64,000 nucleotides of DNA from Carposina sasakii (Eukaryota; Arthropoda; Insecta; Lepidoptera; Carposinidae), in the NCBI GenBank assembly GCA_014607495.2, contig CP053172.1:4540888-4604887 (forward strand). The letters are read 5' to 3'. The position numbers were made by a program, and so were the translations under genes. The notes under the pieces were generated by a model that worked only from the letters and a program-made list of their open reading frames with translations, did not search any database and had not been told where the DNA came from. Each line of letters starts with the position of its first letter. Position 1 is the first letter of the stretch. This document shows, one piece after another, positions 1-64,000 of the stretch.

Positions 1-154
1 TCAACTTTACTCTATAATAGTAAAATTACTCTAAAATATAAAATTACTCGATAGGCTATCTGACGTTCGGAAAAATCGGCCCTTAATCTAACTATTTTGT
101 CGCTGGGTCAAAATTACGCAGCGGTTAGTTTTTTTTTCTATAAATAAATCTTGT

Positions 155-555
155 AGAATAAATAAAAGAGGAGTAGCGGCAAAGTATATTTTCATACAAA
201 AAATAGTGTGCCACGAAGCGGGGGTGAAGTATGAGACGAGGGGAGCATTGAACACTGTAGCCTTGCCCATTTACATAGAAACCACCTTGTAGTGACTAGT
301 CAAACTACTTGCTCATTATCAATATGGTTCATGATTGTTTTACTAGTGCAATTACTCATTACTAGATGGAATATTATACTACGTTTTTAGTAAAAAAGTG
401 CCCTGATAAAAGCGCTAGTCTCTTTGTAATTTTAATACGGTTACATTTCGGAGCACAAGCGTGTGGTTACAGCTACTGCGTTACGCTGAAGCTCCGCCCC
501 TATCATGACGTCATGACCTCACGATTGCCACATGACTCACTTCTATACCTATATA
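155..555 (+). mobile_element. MITE copy, CATGGAGAA-type family, left part
   Basis: Closely matches the inverse of the complete copy at 41971-42385. It starts AAATAAAAGAGGAG, includes the CATTTACATAGAAACCACC segment and runs to CATGACTCACTTC. Its distal end (TTTTATACCTTCTTCATT) lies at about 935-953, after the MITE at 556-930, so the family copy is split by that insertion. Confidence 0.7.
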
Positions 556-930
556 CAGGGTGATTTTTGGTCGTCAACGTTCCCGAAAACTACGGAATCT
601 CCTCATCATCACGATCATTTTTCTCCATTGAAGCATACCTGTGAAGGGTCTGGTTTCCAAAATATTAGGGTCCAAAGTTGAGTAAATAGACTGCGTTTTT
701 CTGCATAAATGCACATAGACGCGCGTGGCAGGATTTTTTCACGAAAAATAATTAATATCTGTCTATAAAAAAACTAACATAAACACTAGACACTATAAAT
801 TTCGCACGAATTTAAAAATTTAAAAATTATTAAAAAAAAAAAAAAAACCCAGCATTTTTTTTGCCATAAACTTTATTTCATGTATAGAGTGCGTACCCTT
901 CGTTAAAGGTGGCCACAAAAAAACACCCTG
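556..930 (+). mobile_element. TA-flanked mariner-like MITE, family M1
   Basis: Starts TA/CAGGGTGATTTTTGG and ends AAAAACACCCTG/TA. Terminal repeats are short and the TA target is duplicated. No transposase. Related copies: 14492-14872, 20602-20780 (truncated), 59186-59470 (decayed) and 63510-63890. Confidence 0.85.
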
Positions 931-1499
931 TATACTTTTATACCTTCTTCATTAAATAAATGTTTTTTACTATTTTAATTAGGTATTGCAGTGAGACCCT
1001 TTACCTGTGAGACGTTGCCACTTAGTATTTGTAAAGAGTAACGTGAAAAACTGAAACCTTTTTATCAGGAGCGTCAAAGGCGGGGGTCATGTGTACGCTC
1101 CGATGTATGACTTCGTTCCACCTGAACACGTGACACTCTTCATCACCAACTTGTGAGTATATTACAGTTTTTTCAGGACACATGCCATCTCAATATATGT
1201 ACATATAATAAAAATGTAACGGATCGCTGTCTGTACATGGAAGATATATGAGAAAAAATATTATAGGAGACCTTTATCAACGCTGTTAGTGACTTATGAA
1301 CGCAACCAATTTTATTATATAGTCTGTGGTACGTTTTCCCTCGCTTTTTACTTTTGACGTCTCTCTTGTAAAATTCAATACCGTGAACATTATATATTTG
1401 TGTCGCACGATAATCTAATTAAAACAAACAGTTACAAGTACACAGTGTTATTTATTTTCTTGCTTAATAAACCTTCAAACGCAATAGTACCCTAAATCA

Positions 1500-1620
1500 C
1501 AATTTTTGTCTGTTTGTCTGTGCGTTTGTGCACGCTAATCTCAGAAACGGCTGAACCGATTTCGATGCAGTTTTCTGGAATATATTGTGACAGGTCCCAC
1601 TTAACATATAGGCTACTTTT
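1500..1620. repeat. Dispersed lepidopteran-type repeat fragment
   Basis: Contains TCTCAGAAACGGCTGAACCG and ATTTCGATGC, phrases typical of degraded interspersed elements in moth genomes. No ends were defined. Confidence 0.4.
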
Positions 1621-2462
1621 ATCTATACTAATATTATAAAGAGGAAAACTTTGTTTGTTTGGTTGTAATGAATAGGCTCCGAAACTACTGGACCGATTTC
1701 AAAAATTCTTTCACCGTTAGAATCCTTATTGGACCTAGATGAACATAGGCTACAAGAATTTCCCGATATTCCCACGGGAAGGCGACCAACGGGAATTCTA
1801 TATTTTTTACGAAAACCGCTATACATATGAAGCTGAAATCGGGCATATATGTTCATTGGGGACAGCGAGGGAGGACTAAAAACGGATTTCCCGAAATTCC
1901 CACGGGAAGGGGACAAACGGGAATTCATAATTTTTACGAAAACCGCTATACATATGAAGCTGAAATTGGGCATATAAGTTAATTAGGGACTGCGAGGAAG
2001 CACTAAGAACGGATTTCCAGAAATTCCCACGGGAAGGGGACCAACGGGAATTAATTATTTTTTACGAAAACGGTTATACATATGAATCTGAAGTTGGGCA
2101 TATATATTTATTTGGGACCCCGAGGAAGCACTGAGAACGGATTTCCCGAAATTCCCACGGGAAGGGGACAAACGGGAATTCATAATTTTTACGAAAACCG
2201 CTATACATATGAAGCTGAAATTGGGCATATAAGTTCATTAGGGACTGCGAGGAAGCACTAAGAACGGATTTCCAGAAATTCCCACGGGAAGGGGACCAAC
2301 GGGAATTAATTATTTTTTACGAAAACGGTTACACATATGAATCTGAAGTTGGGCATATATATTTATTTGGGACCCCGAGGAAATTCCCACGGGAAGGGAA
2401 CCAACGGGCGTTCCAAATTTTTACGAAAACCGCTGTACCTACATATGAAGTTGTAGCTAATG
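1617..2462. repeat. Repeat with six ~127-bp tandem units
   Basis: The landmark CACGGGAAGG recurs at 1773, 1901, 2028, 2156, 2283 and 2388, giving steps of 128, 127, 128, 127 and 105 bp. Units alternate in type: units 2-3 are nearly identical to units 4-5. It begins with CTATACTAATATTATAAAGA, the common terminus of a moth interspersed repeat, so this is an element with an internal minisatellite. Confidence 0.85.
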
Positions 2463-2584
2463 TACTGATATGTACCGAAGCGAAGCGAGGGCGGGCCACT
2501 ATCCTGGATAATTTCGTCATTTTGTTTTTTCTGTAGTCCACGCGGACTGAGTCGCGGGCGTCCACTAGTTTTTAATACAAGCAG

Positions 2585-2705
2585 AAAGAGACATAAATAT
2601 ATATTCACACACTACACAACACATTAACCTAGTCCCACACTACTCGTAAGATCCCTAAGGTCTTGTGTCGTGGGTACTAAGCAACGGTATTAAATACACT
2701 AGCGC
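2585..2705 (-). repeat. SINE family E tail fragment
   Basis: On the minus strand it reads ACCGTTGCTTAGTACCCACG then ACACAAGACCTTAGGGATCT, the tail of the tRNA-type SINE seen complete near 17143-20080. Another minus fragment lies at 30195-30290. Confidence 0.6.
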
Positions 2706-2761
2706 TTCGTTCGTGTGAGAGAGCATTAATGTGAGTGCGAAGCTGGGGCAGGTCTCTAGTT

Positions 2762-2896
2762 ACACATATAAACCTTCCTTTTAAATCACTATTTCTATTA
2801 TAAAAACCGCATCAAAATCCGCAGTTAAAAGATCTAAGCATACATACGGACAGACAGACGGCGCGGAACGACTTTGTTTTATATTGTGTAGTGATA
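2762..2896 (-). mobile_element. Helitron-like (Lep1-type) fragment
   Basis: Carries AACCGCATCAAAATCCG, AAAGATCTAAGCATACATA and a GTAGTGA end, as in the complete minus-strand copy at 40082-40263. The 3' hairpin end is missing. Confidence 0.6.
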
Positions 2897-2990
2897 GGTA
2901 TCTTTAGTTATGAAAGGAAATCATTTATTCCACATGAAAGCATAATATACAAACTAATTTGTCGATTGTCATTTTTTATATGCTAGTGCC

Positions 2991-3262
2991 AGGCCGCACC
3001 ACGGTTTTTCCCGCAAGCGGTTAACCGCAGAACTGCAAAACCGCTCGAGACGCACACACTACGGTTAAAAACCGCGAATATAACTTCTATAGAGTTCTAG
3101 AGAACAAATTTTGCTGCGGTTTTTACCCGCTAGTCATGTAATAAAACGCGGTTTTAAAATCAGTCGCGGGTATAAACCGTTTGTGCGGCCACTTCCATTA
3201 GTTTCTTTTACTCACAAAGTCAGGCGGTTAAAAACCGCAGCGGTTTTAACGTAGTGCGGCCT
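2991..3262. mobile_element. Putative MITE with AGGCCGCAC ends
   Basis: Left end AGGCCGCACCACGGTTTT and right end AAAACGTAGTGCGGCCT (approximate) are inverted. The inside is rich in CGGTT/AACCG palindromes. No clear target duplication was found. Confidence 0.5.
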
Positions 3263-3284
3263 TAGACTTACTTTCTATGTTTCT

Positions 3285-3470
3285 ATGTAAAATTCGTCAT
3301 CCGAGTTAAGTGACCCGATAGCTCAGTTGGTTAGAGCGATGCACGGAATGCGAGAGGTCGTGAGTTCAAATCTCCACTCGATTCAATTTTTTTTTCATTT
3401 TCTTATTAATATTTTATTTCTGTTTTCTTGAGGTTTTTTTTATATGTTAGATAAATAAATAAATTATTTT
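3285..3470 (+). mobile_element. tRNA-derived SINE, family C
   Basis: Contains an A-box-like GATAGCTCAGTTGGTTAGAG and a B-box-like GGTCGTGAGTTCAAATCTC. It is flanked by the shared non-tRNA sequence TCGTCATCCGAGTTAA and an AT-rich tail. The same unit occurs at 10376-10555, 47275-47390 and 61100-61310, so it is a repeat, not a tRNA gene. Confidence 0.75.
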
Positions 3471-3764
3471 GTCCACAGGGGCGGCAGTTCTCCATCATAC
3501 ATGTATCGTCTCCTATCTGAATTATACGACCCGAAAGACTATCAACTATGATGATTATAATATAAATGGTATACTAGTGGTCACTTAGCACATTCACTTG
3601 TTGGACTCTGATCGAAACTGGTCCAACTATGTATAAGTAAAACTTACAAACCTTTTCTTGGACCACTCCAATACAGAGAAAATTTTATTAAAATCAGTTG
3701 AGTCGTTTTCGAGTTTGAGATAGAATCGAGATAGATATTTATTTTTACATAATTTATGCAGGTA

Positions 3765-3935
3765 TAATATGTTAAGCGATCGCTATCTAAACGCCTCATT
3801 ATTATAGAGAACCTATCTATGTTTATTTTTCAAGATTGTATGAACATTACTGAAATGTTTAAGAATTCTCCATCTGAAAAAATAAAATCATCGTGATTTC
3901 GAGTCTCAAATTTTGTGGATAGGTTTATTATAGCG
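3765..3935. mobile_element. Decayed relative of the 51440 MITE
   Basis: Shares TAGAGAACCTATCTATG, TTTTTCAAGATTGTATGA, and CTCAAATTTTGTGGATAGGT with the 260-bp palindromic MITE at 51440-51699, but the CAGGGTG ends are lost. Confidence 0.6.
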
Positions 3936-4250
3936 AGTTTAATTTTTTTTTTAATAAATAAATTTAAATGCAGAAGATTATGATTTTTAATGAAAAATCT
4001 GTTTTTGGTTTTATTGTCATTTCTTGGAATTAAAGATCATACAAGAAACCGAAGATTTGGTATTCCTGGCTTTGACACATGCTTACGTCACTATCGGAGG
4101 AAATAATGTTGCAATGCACACTTCGATATATGACATAAGCTGCGGCGACACTGGAGGCTTAGACAAAGTAACATTATATCCCGAATCGACGTTTGCCCCA
4201 ATAGGAAGCCTTTATTTACGCGTTCGTCAAATAAAGAAAAGAGAAAGGTC

Positions 4251-4400
4251 AGGTCAAGAGTACCCTAAACCGACGAGCGTGCATGAAGAATATCATGAAA
4301 GTAGATGAAGCGAAAGAGGTGTGTCAGGATCGGAGCAAATGGAGATGATCTCTGCCTACCCCCGCAGGGAAAGAGGCGTGATTTTTATGTATGTATTTTT
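4251..4400 (+). pseudogene. LINE 3'-end fragment, family L2
   Basis: Matches a second copy at 41304-41455 across ACCGACGAGCGTGCA, GCGAAAGAGGTGTGTCAGGA, CTGCCTACCCC and GGCGTGATTTTTATGTATGT. The translated pattern DRSKW...AYP resembles the C terminus of non-LTR reverse transcriptases. Ends in an ATGT microsatellite, as RTE-type LINEs do. Confidence 0.55.
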
Positions 4401-4420
4401 TATTGTCAAATCACATGCTC

Positions 4421-4672
4421 TATGCTGCTCTGGGAGTGAAAAAAAAAACGTATAATACTACAGCTGCTTCTCTTCCCGGGCATACTGTACAAGTCAGTAG
4501 AGGGGCAAGAGGGTTTTGTAGGCGATGAGCTGACCACCTGTCACTACTAACCGAACTTGTAAATCTCAACTATACCCTCAAAATTGGTCAGAAGTGGCAC
4601 CATGTGGTTCTATCGGCCCTTGGTGCTCTACCTACCCCATAAGGGATAAAGGCGTGATTATATGTATGTATG
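4421..4672 (+). mobile_element. SINE family A copy
   Basis: Starts GCTGCTCTGGGAGTGAAA, contains ACTACAGCTGCTTCTCTTCC and CAGAAGTGGCACCATG, and ends AAAGGCGTGATTATATGTAT. Four further copies (11526, 16576, 50311, 60110). The 3' tail matches LINE family L2. Confidence 0.8.
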
Positions 4673-4974
4673 TAAATCACAGGATATAGTCTTTACCAGT
4701 ATTTGGTGGAAGTGTTGTCGCAACAAACGTCGATTCGAAACAATGTTGCGTTCACTAAGAACCCTGTTTCTATTAATAAATTGTTGTTAGCCCCTTCCTT
4801 TGTTTGCTCTTACTTTTTTAACGTTGTGTCAACCACAAAGGTCACATCGTGACATTCGTGACGCCATGATTGGGACGATTCTGACTGTCACACTTAAGTC
4901 AGGTCTAACCCCCTCCGTTCTTAACATAAATGGCTGTGAGAGAAAGGGACAGGTAGGTAATTAGACCTAGTATT

Positions 4975-5133
4975 TCACCCTGGACAAGTCCCATATGGAT
5001 TGTCCCTAAGAAGTTAGATGCCTCTGGCAAACGCAAATGGCGCATGGTAGTTGATTATAGGAAACTGAACGAAGTCACTATCGGCGATAGCTATCCACTG
5101 CCAAATATAAACAATATTCTAGATAAGTTATAG
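4975..5133 (+). pseudogene. Ty3/gypsy-type reverse transcriptase fragment
   Basis: A 52-codon open stretch reads [32 protein letters not shown] and [15 protein letters not shown] before a stop. These are the conserved start of the RT palm of Ty3/gypsy LTR retrotransposons (pattern SP-x-SP-x-W-x-VPKK and DYRKLN). No LTR, gag, protease or integrase flanks it, so it is an isolated dead relic. The surrounding sequence is unlike the host gene. Confidence 0.85.
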
Positions 5134-5299
5134 GACTAATTTTACGGTCAGAATCGACCATATTATCTAGGAATGTGAATGTGTGCAAGTAACAATTTTG
5201 AAATGTAAAATTACTTAATAAAAATATGATATGTCTTACTCCCTTGTGTGAATTATTTATTTCCTACTAGATACATACATACCTACCTACATTTGCGCC

Positions 5300-6285
5300 T
5301 ATTGCATATTCCACTGTTGGACGTAGGCCTTTTCACAGGGCACATCACAAGGCTACTACCATGGAGGGTTTTTGTCCATAGTCACCACGCTGGGCACGCG
5401 GATGACCGTAGTGTGATTTACGGAGTATGTTGTCAACACGGGAGGCGTTGCTGCCCACTTTCCAAAAACCCTTAGGGGAAGGTGGGGTAATTGAGAACAG
5501 TTGAATATCAAATAAACTTCCCGCACTACATCGCCCGCACACATCTAATCTGATGCGCTTGCCAGCCCTTAGTATGCCCGCAAAAGTGCGAGTGAGAAGA
5601 TGCACGCATTTCGTCACGGTGAGTCTAATAATCTTTTACGTAATTTTGTTACAATTTTTGTCGCATGTAAAAATCAGCGCAAAAGGATATTTTTGAGGTT
5701 AATGACAACATATTTTGTTGCCATCTTACATGTACTATCAGTTTATAAATTCCAAGTACTTTTAAGTTCACCGCCACTAATATTGCGAGTAACGGTCATT
5801 TTGTTTCGACTTTCCAAGTTCGGGTAATTAGGAACGTTGCGTTATTGCGTTAGGTGCGTCATTTGCAATACCTGAGCACATGATAAATTACGTTACGTGT
5901 GATTTGTGCTAAACTAAATATTTATAGCACCTACTTATTATTACGACTTAAGTATGTCGTTCGCAATTACCCCATATGGTTCGTGTTTCCACCGCGGGCT
6001 GATCTCAATTACCCCACACGATATCGGGTAAATACGAACACCAATGTTTTTTATTTTCTTTTTTTTTTTTATTATAAAGTTTATTTTCTAAAGTTTTGAG
6101 TTAATTTCTTTGTAGCTGGATAAGTAACGTTCCTGTTGCAATAAAAGTTGATTACATTTATGACTTTCTTTTATTATTTTACAGGGTTGTAAGTTAGGTG
6201 TTCCCAAATACCCCACTTTCCCCTAATACGATACTCACGGGCAGACATGATGGTGCTATTCTGGGCTCTGCCGCTACCCTACGGG
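5300..6285 (-). mobile_element. SINE family B copy split by an insertion
   Basis: Left part 5300-5474 has GTCCATAGTCACCACGCTGG and the GTTGTCAACACGGGAGGCG core. Right part 6224-6285 resumes with TACGATACTCACGGGCAGAC. The gap is filled by the TA-flanked element at 5475-6223. Confidence 0.8.
5475..6223. mobile_element. TA-flanked element with GGGGAAGGTGGGGTA inverted ends
   Basis: 749 bp between TA dinucleotides. The left end GGGGAAGGTGGGGTAATT is the inverse of the right end AATACCCCACTTTCCCC with few differences. No transposase reading frame is visible. Internal blocks repeat AATTACCCCA. It lies inside SINE B, which gives clean boundaries. Confidence 0.75.
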
Positions 6286-6289
6286 ATAT

Positions 6290-7200
6290 TAGGAAGTAAT
6301 TGACGAGAGAATGACTTGGAAAAAATCCATTGGATTGGCTATGTACCGGTAGCTCGATTATTGTATGTTTGTGCCAGAAAAGCGGCGGTAGGCTTACCCC
6401 TTGCCACGTCGGACCTAACATAGGCTAACAAGCTCTCTTAGCCAGAAATTTAATCGGTGAGTTTAAGTTTAGGAGTGGTTTTAAAAGCCGTGTCTAACGT
6501 AAGACATTGTTTAAAAATGTCATTTGACTGAAAATTGTATGGAAATACTGAGAAATTTAAACGATGTTTAAATTATTTTGTACTAACACGGTTGGCTAGA
6601 ACAGCGTTGCCGTCATTCTAGTTATAGTGGCCGCATGTACGCAATTTTACACGCTGTTTTCGGTGCCGACACGTGAAATGTTCTTTCATGACCGTTATAT
6701 AACGTCACCGCTACCCTACGACGAAGCTTTACAATAAAGCAAGCAACCTTGACTGCGTAAGATAATGACAGCACATTCCTATGCCTTTTTAATTTTTAAA
6801 CCACTGAGTGGCTCCGTGCTTTAAAAGTTAAAACAACACAAAGCCCAAGAGGTTTATTTGCAAAATTGCTGCTCCCGCCCCCAGACGAGAGTAAATTAAG
6901 TGAAAGTGGCTTTATCACGTTGTGTCATACAAAAATAGCATCACGCTATGCCAACTCCAAGCATTCTAGTTTCTACGCATTCTACCTACCTACGCTTGCT
7001 GCACCATCAACAAAATAAATAGATAAATCATCTCGCCTCTCTTTCATTGCCATTAGTAAGAGAGAGATACGCTAAAATTATCGTATTTGCTGTAGCTAAC
7101 TTCAAGTTGATTTTACCACGTTATGTTGGCTGCATTATAATAACAATAGGAGGGGTGGGGCAGCAAATACAGCAGCTTAGCGCTGTAGAAAGCATGCGCA
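6290..7200. other. Upstream intergenic stretch, nothing recognised
   Basis: No coding frame with family resemblance, no tRNA-like sequence and no clear repeat end was found. It precedes the presumed promoter region. Confidence 0.4.
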
Positions 7201-8128
7201 CTTTGCTACTTGTGCTGAATTTTTGATTCTATATAAAATAGTTTCTTGTCGTTCAGCGATGCAGCGCTTTAGAGTCGGATGACAGAAATTATATTGTGTA
7301 AACTTTTTTTTATGTGGTGGCTTACGTTTTTTATCGTACGGAACTGCGGACGGATTGCGCAGTGTTCTGCTGTTGTTATTTAATACTATTTTGTCTAAAT
7401 TCCTATGCTAAATGGTTTCAGGAACACTGAAATAGATGTGACAAGTGTTTTGACCTATTTGTGAACATAATTTTTGTTCCTAAGTGTAGGAGAGTGTGTG
7501 ACTGCGATAACCAGATTACTTGACTGATTCACATTAATTATGTGAGCAGTGACTAACCATTTTAAGTGTATGATAACAAGCCCAAGCGTTGGACCAGATT
7601 ATGAGAACCTTTTTATTTCGATTTCGATAAAATAAATAGTTAAGTGTGTTCGCAATATAAAATCAATACTTTATACAATTAAATATCTCCTTACATCGAA
7701 GCAGCCTAGATTTATGTGCATAAATCAATGGAGTTATTTGCCACATGTTATATATATCAAAGCAAATAAATTAAAATTAATTGGATTTGAATTAATTATT
7801 TTAATTCGACTCAAGTTGGCGCGCTAAAATTTAAACGTAGTTCAAGAATTGACTACTAGAGTGCAGCACCCGAAATTGGTTTTACAAAGTTGGTATTACT
7901 GAATAAACGTCATTTCGCGCGAGGTTCGCGTAGTAGAAGCACGGTGCGAAGTATTTTATTTTAGGGCTCCCGTGGAGTCCCGAAAGTCCTATTGTTTTCA
8001 AATTGTTTCACAGCAAAAGTGTCGCAGTGCAGTGTGTTTGTGGTGTTCTGTTGGAAATCTGAGTGTATAAACGGGCAGATTGCCTGTACTGTTGGCGCAG
8101 ATCGATAAGTTGTTATGGCGTAAGCAGA
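7200..8128 (+). promoter_or_regulatory. Probable 5' UTR and promoter region of the RING ligase gene
   Basis: This stretch precedes the first coding exon and contains no recognised repeat. From about 7920 it becomes richer in G and CG dinucleotides, as expected of a 5' UTR. An in-frame TGA lies just upstream of 8063, so the ATG at 8129 is the first ATG in that frame. No clear TATA box at a fixed distance was found, and the transcription start cannot be placed. A separate upstream non-coding exon is possible. Confidence 0.35.
8115..8123 (+). other. Two-codon upstream ORF (ATG GCG TAA)
   Basis: A minimal ORF ends 5 nt before the main start at 8129. Its ATG has G at -3 and G at +4, a good initiation context. 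The main ATG has A at -3. If both are on the mature mRNA, this uORF would be expected to lower translation of the ligase. Confidence 0.5.
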
Positions 8129-63454
<55,326 letters not shown>

Positions 63455-63507
63455 ACATTATCATCATCTTCCTACCCTGTTCTCATTCATTTGGGGTCGG
63501 CGCAGTT
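63455..63507 (-). pseudogene. RTE-type LINE 3' tip, family L3
   Basis: ATCATCATCTTCCTACCCTG and ATTTGGGGTCGGCGCAG match the inverse of 35745-35795. It abuts the splice-donor array. Confidence 0.65.
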
Positions 63508-63509
63508 TA

Positions 63510-63890
63510 CATGGTGTTTTTTCGTGGCCACCCTTAACGAAGGGTACGTACTCTATACATCAAATAAAGTAAGTTTATGCCAAAAAAAAATGTTGGGAAA
63601 CTATGTAAATTTATTGGAAAAAAAATTCAATACTTGGTCGAGCGAAATTTATAGTGTCCAGTGTTTATGCTAATTTTTCATAGACAGATATTAATTACTT
63701 CTCGTGAAAAAATCTTGCTACGCGCATCTATGTGCATTTATGCAGAAAAACGCAGTCTATTTACTCAACTTTGGACCCTAATATCTTGGGAACCAGACAC
63801 TTCCCGGGTATGCTTCCATGGAGAAAAATGATCGTGATGATGAGGAGATTCCGTAGTTTTCGAGACCGTTGACGCCAAAAAAACATCCTG
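63510..63890 (-). mobile_element. MITE family M1 copy
   Basis: Left end decayed (CATGGTGTTTTTTCGTGGCC), right end GCCAAAAAAACATCCTG followed by TA. Same orientation as 14492. Confidence 0.85.
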
Positions 63891-63904
63891 TATACTTTTC
63901 TTCA

Positions 63905-64000
63905 CTATACATCATCACTGTCAGTGACAACTTGCTGGATTATCGCCTCAGAGAATGCCCGAGTACCTTAGTCGACTCTTACGACATGCACGGAAGGAGA
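63905..64000. repeat. Dispersed repeat family G, cut by window edge
   Basis: GATTATCGCCTCAGAGAATG, GTCGACTCTTACGACATGCA and CGGAAGGAGA are the family core. Confidence 0.65.

Noticed and set aside
3311..3385. tRNA gene
   Set aside because: A and B boxes are present but the anticodon arm and acceptor pairing are poor, and the same sequence with the same flanks recurs in at least four places, as a SINE would.
4024..4308. 94-codon frame as a gene
   Set aside because: Its second half is LINE L2 3' sequence; the first half has no recognisable motif or splice context.

Overview
The window looks like lepidopteran nuclear DNA: AT-rich, filled with short interspersed repeats, Helitron-like ends of the kind common in moths and butterflies, RTE-type LINE 3' ends, tRNA-derived SINEs, and many TA-flanked or 8-bp-TSD MITEs. 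Species cannot be named from the sequence. No bacterial-type gene, rRNA or CRISPR array is present.

One real host gene runs left to right through almost the whole window. It encodes an RNF38/RNF44-type RING-H2 E3 ubiquitin ligase. I can place 15 coding exons (8129-8223, 38347-38516, 41694-41773, 43176-43305, 44139-44211, 45030-45165, 45890-45973, 48373-48450, 57121-57231, 57537-57638, 58827-58895, 59746-59868, 60423-60527, 60727-60925, 61722-61834). All have AG/GT borders and all phases agree, giving 556 codons. The N-terminal two thirds is low-complexity, rich in His, Pro, Gly and Ala. Exon 14 carries the conserved family block before the RING, and exon 15 carries RING ligands 1 to 6. Ligands 7 and 8 and the stop lie beyond the right edge. 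Intron 1 is about 30 kb and holds most of the mobile DNA.

The most unusual structure is at 61804-63454. The last ~31 nt of the RING exon, its 5' splice site and the start of the intron are repeated in tandem about 23 times (units mostly 68 or 84 bp), so the RING exon is followed by a ladder of near-identical splice donors. The same gene has a second, smaller case at 38511-38616: four donors spaced exactly 31 bp after exon 2.

Mobile DNA by region: 1-7 kb has nested MITEs, a 127-bp minisatellite, a Ty3/gypsy RT relic and a SINE split by a TA-flanked element. 8.9-10.3 kb is a hAT-like element inside a SINE. 17.27-19.98 kb is a complete 2.7-kb mariner-type element (D-x41-D spacing, 488-bp terminal inverted repeats, one premature stop) inserted into a tRNA-type SINE. 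23-28 kb has two inverted hAT-like MITEs and LINE ends. 32-44 kb has SINEs, a 514-bp hAT MITE with perfect 8-bp target duplications, Helitron-like copies and foldback MITEs. 45-57 kb is mostly AT-rich intron. 57-62 kb is exon-dense. Two SINE families share their 3' tails with the RT-coding 3' ends of LINEs in the same window, which suggests LINE/SINE partnerships.
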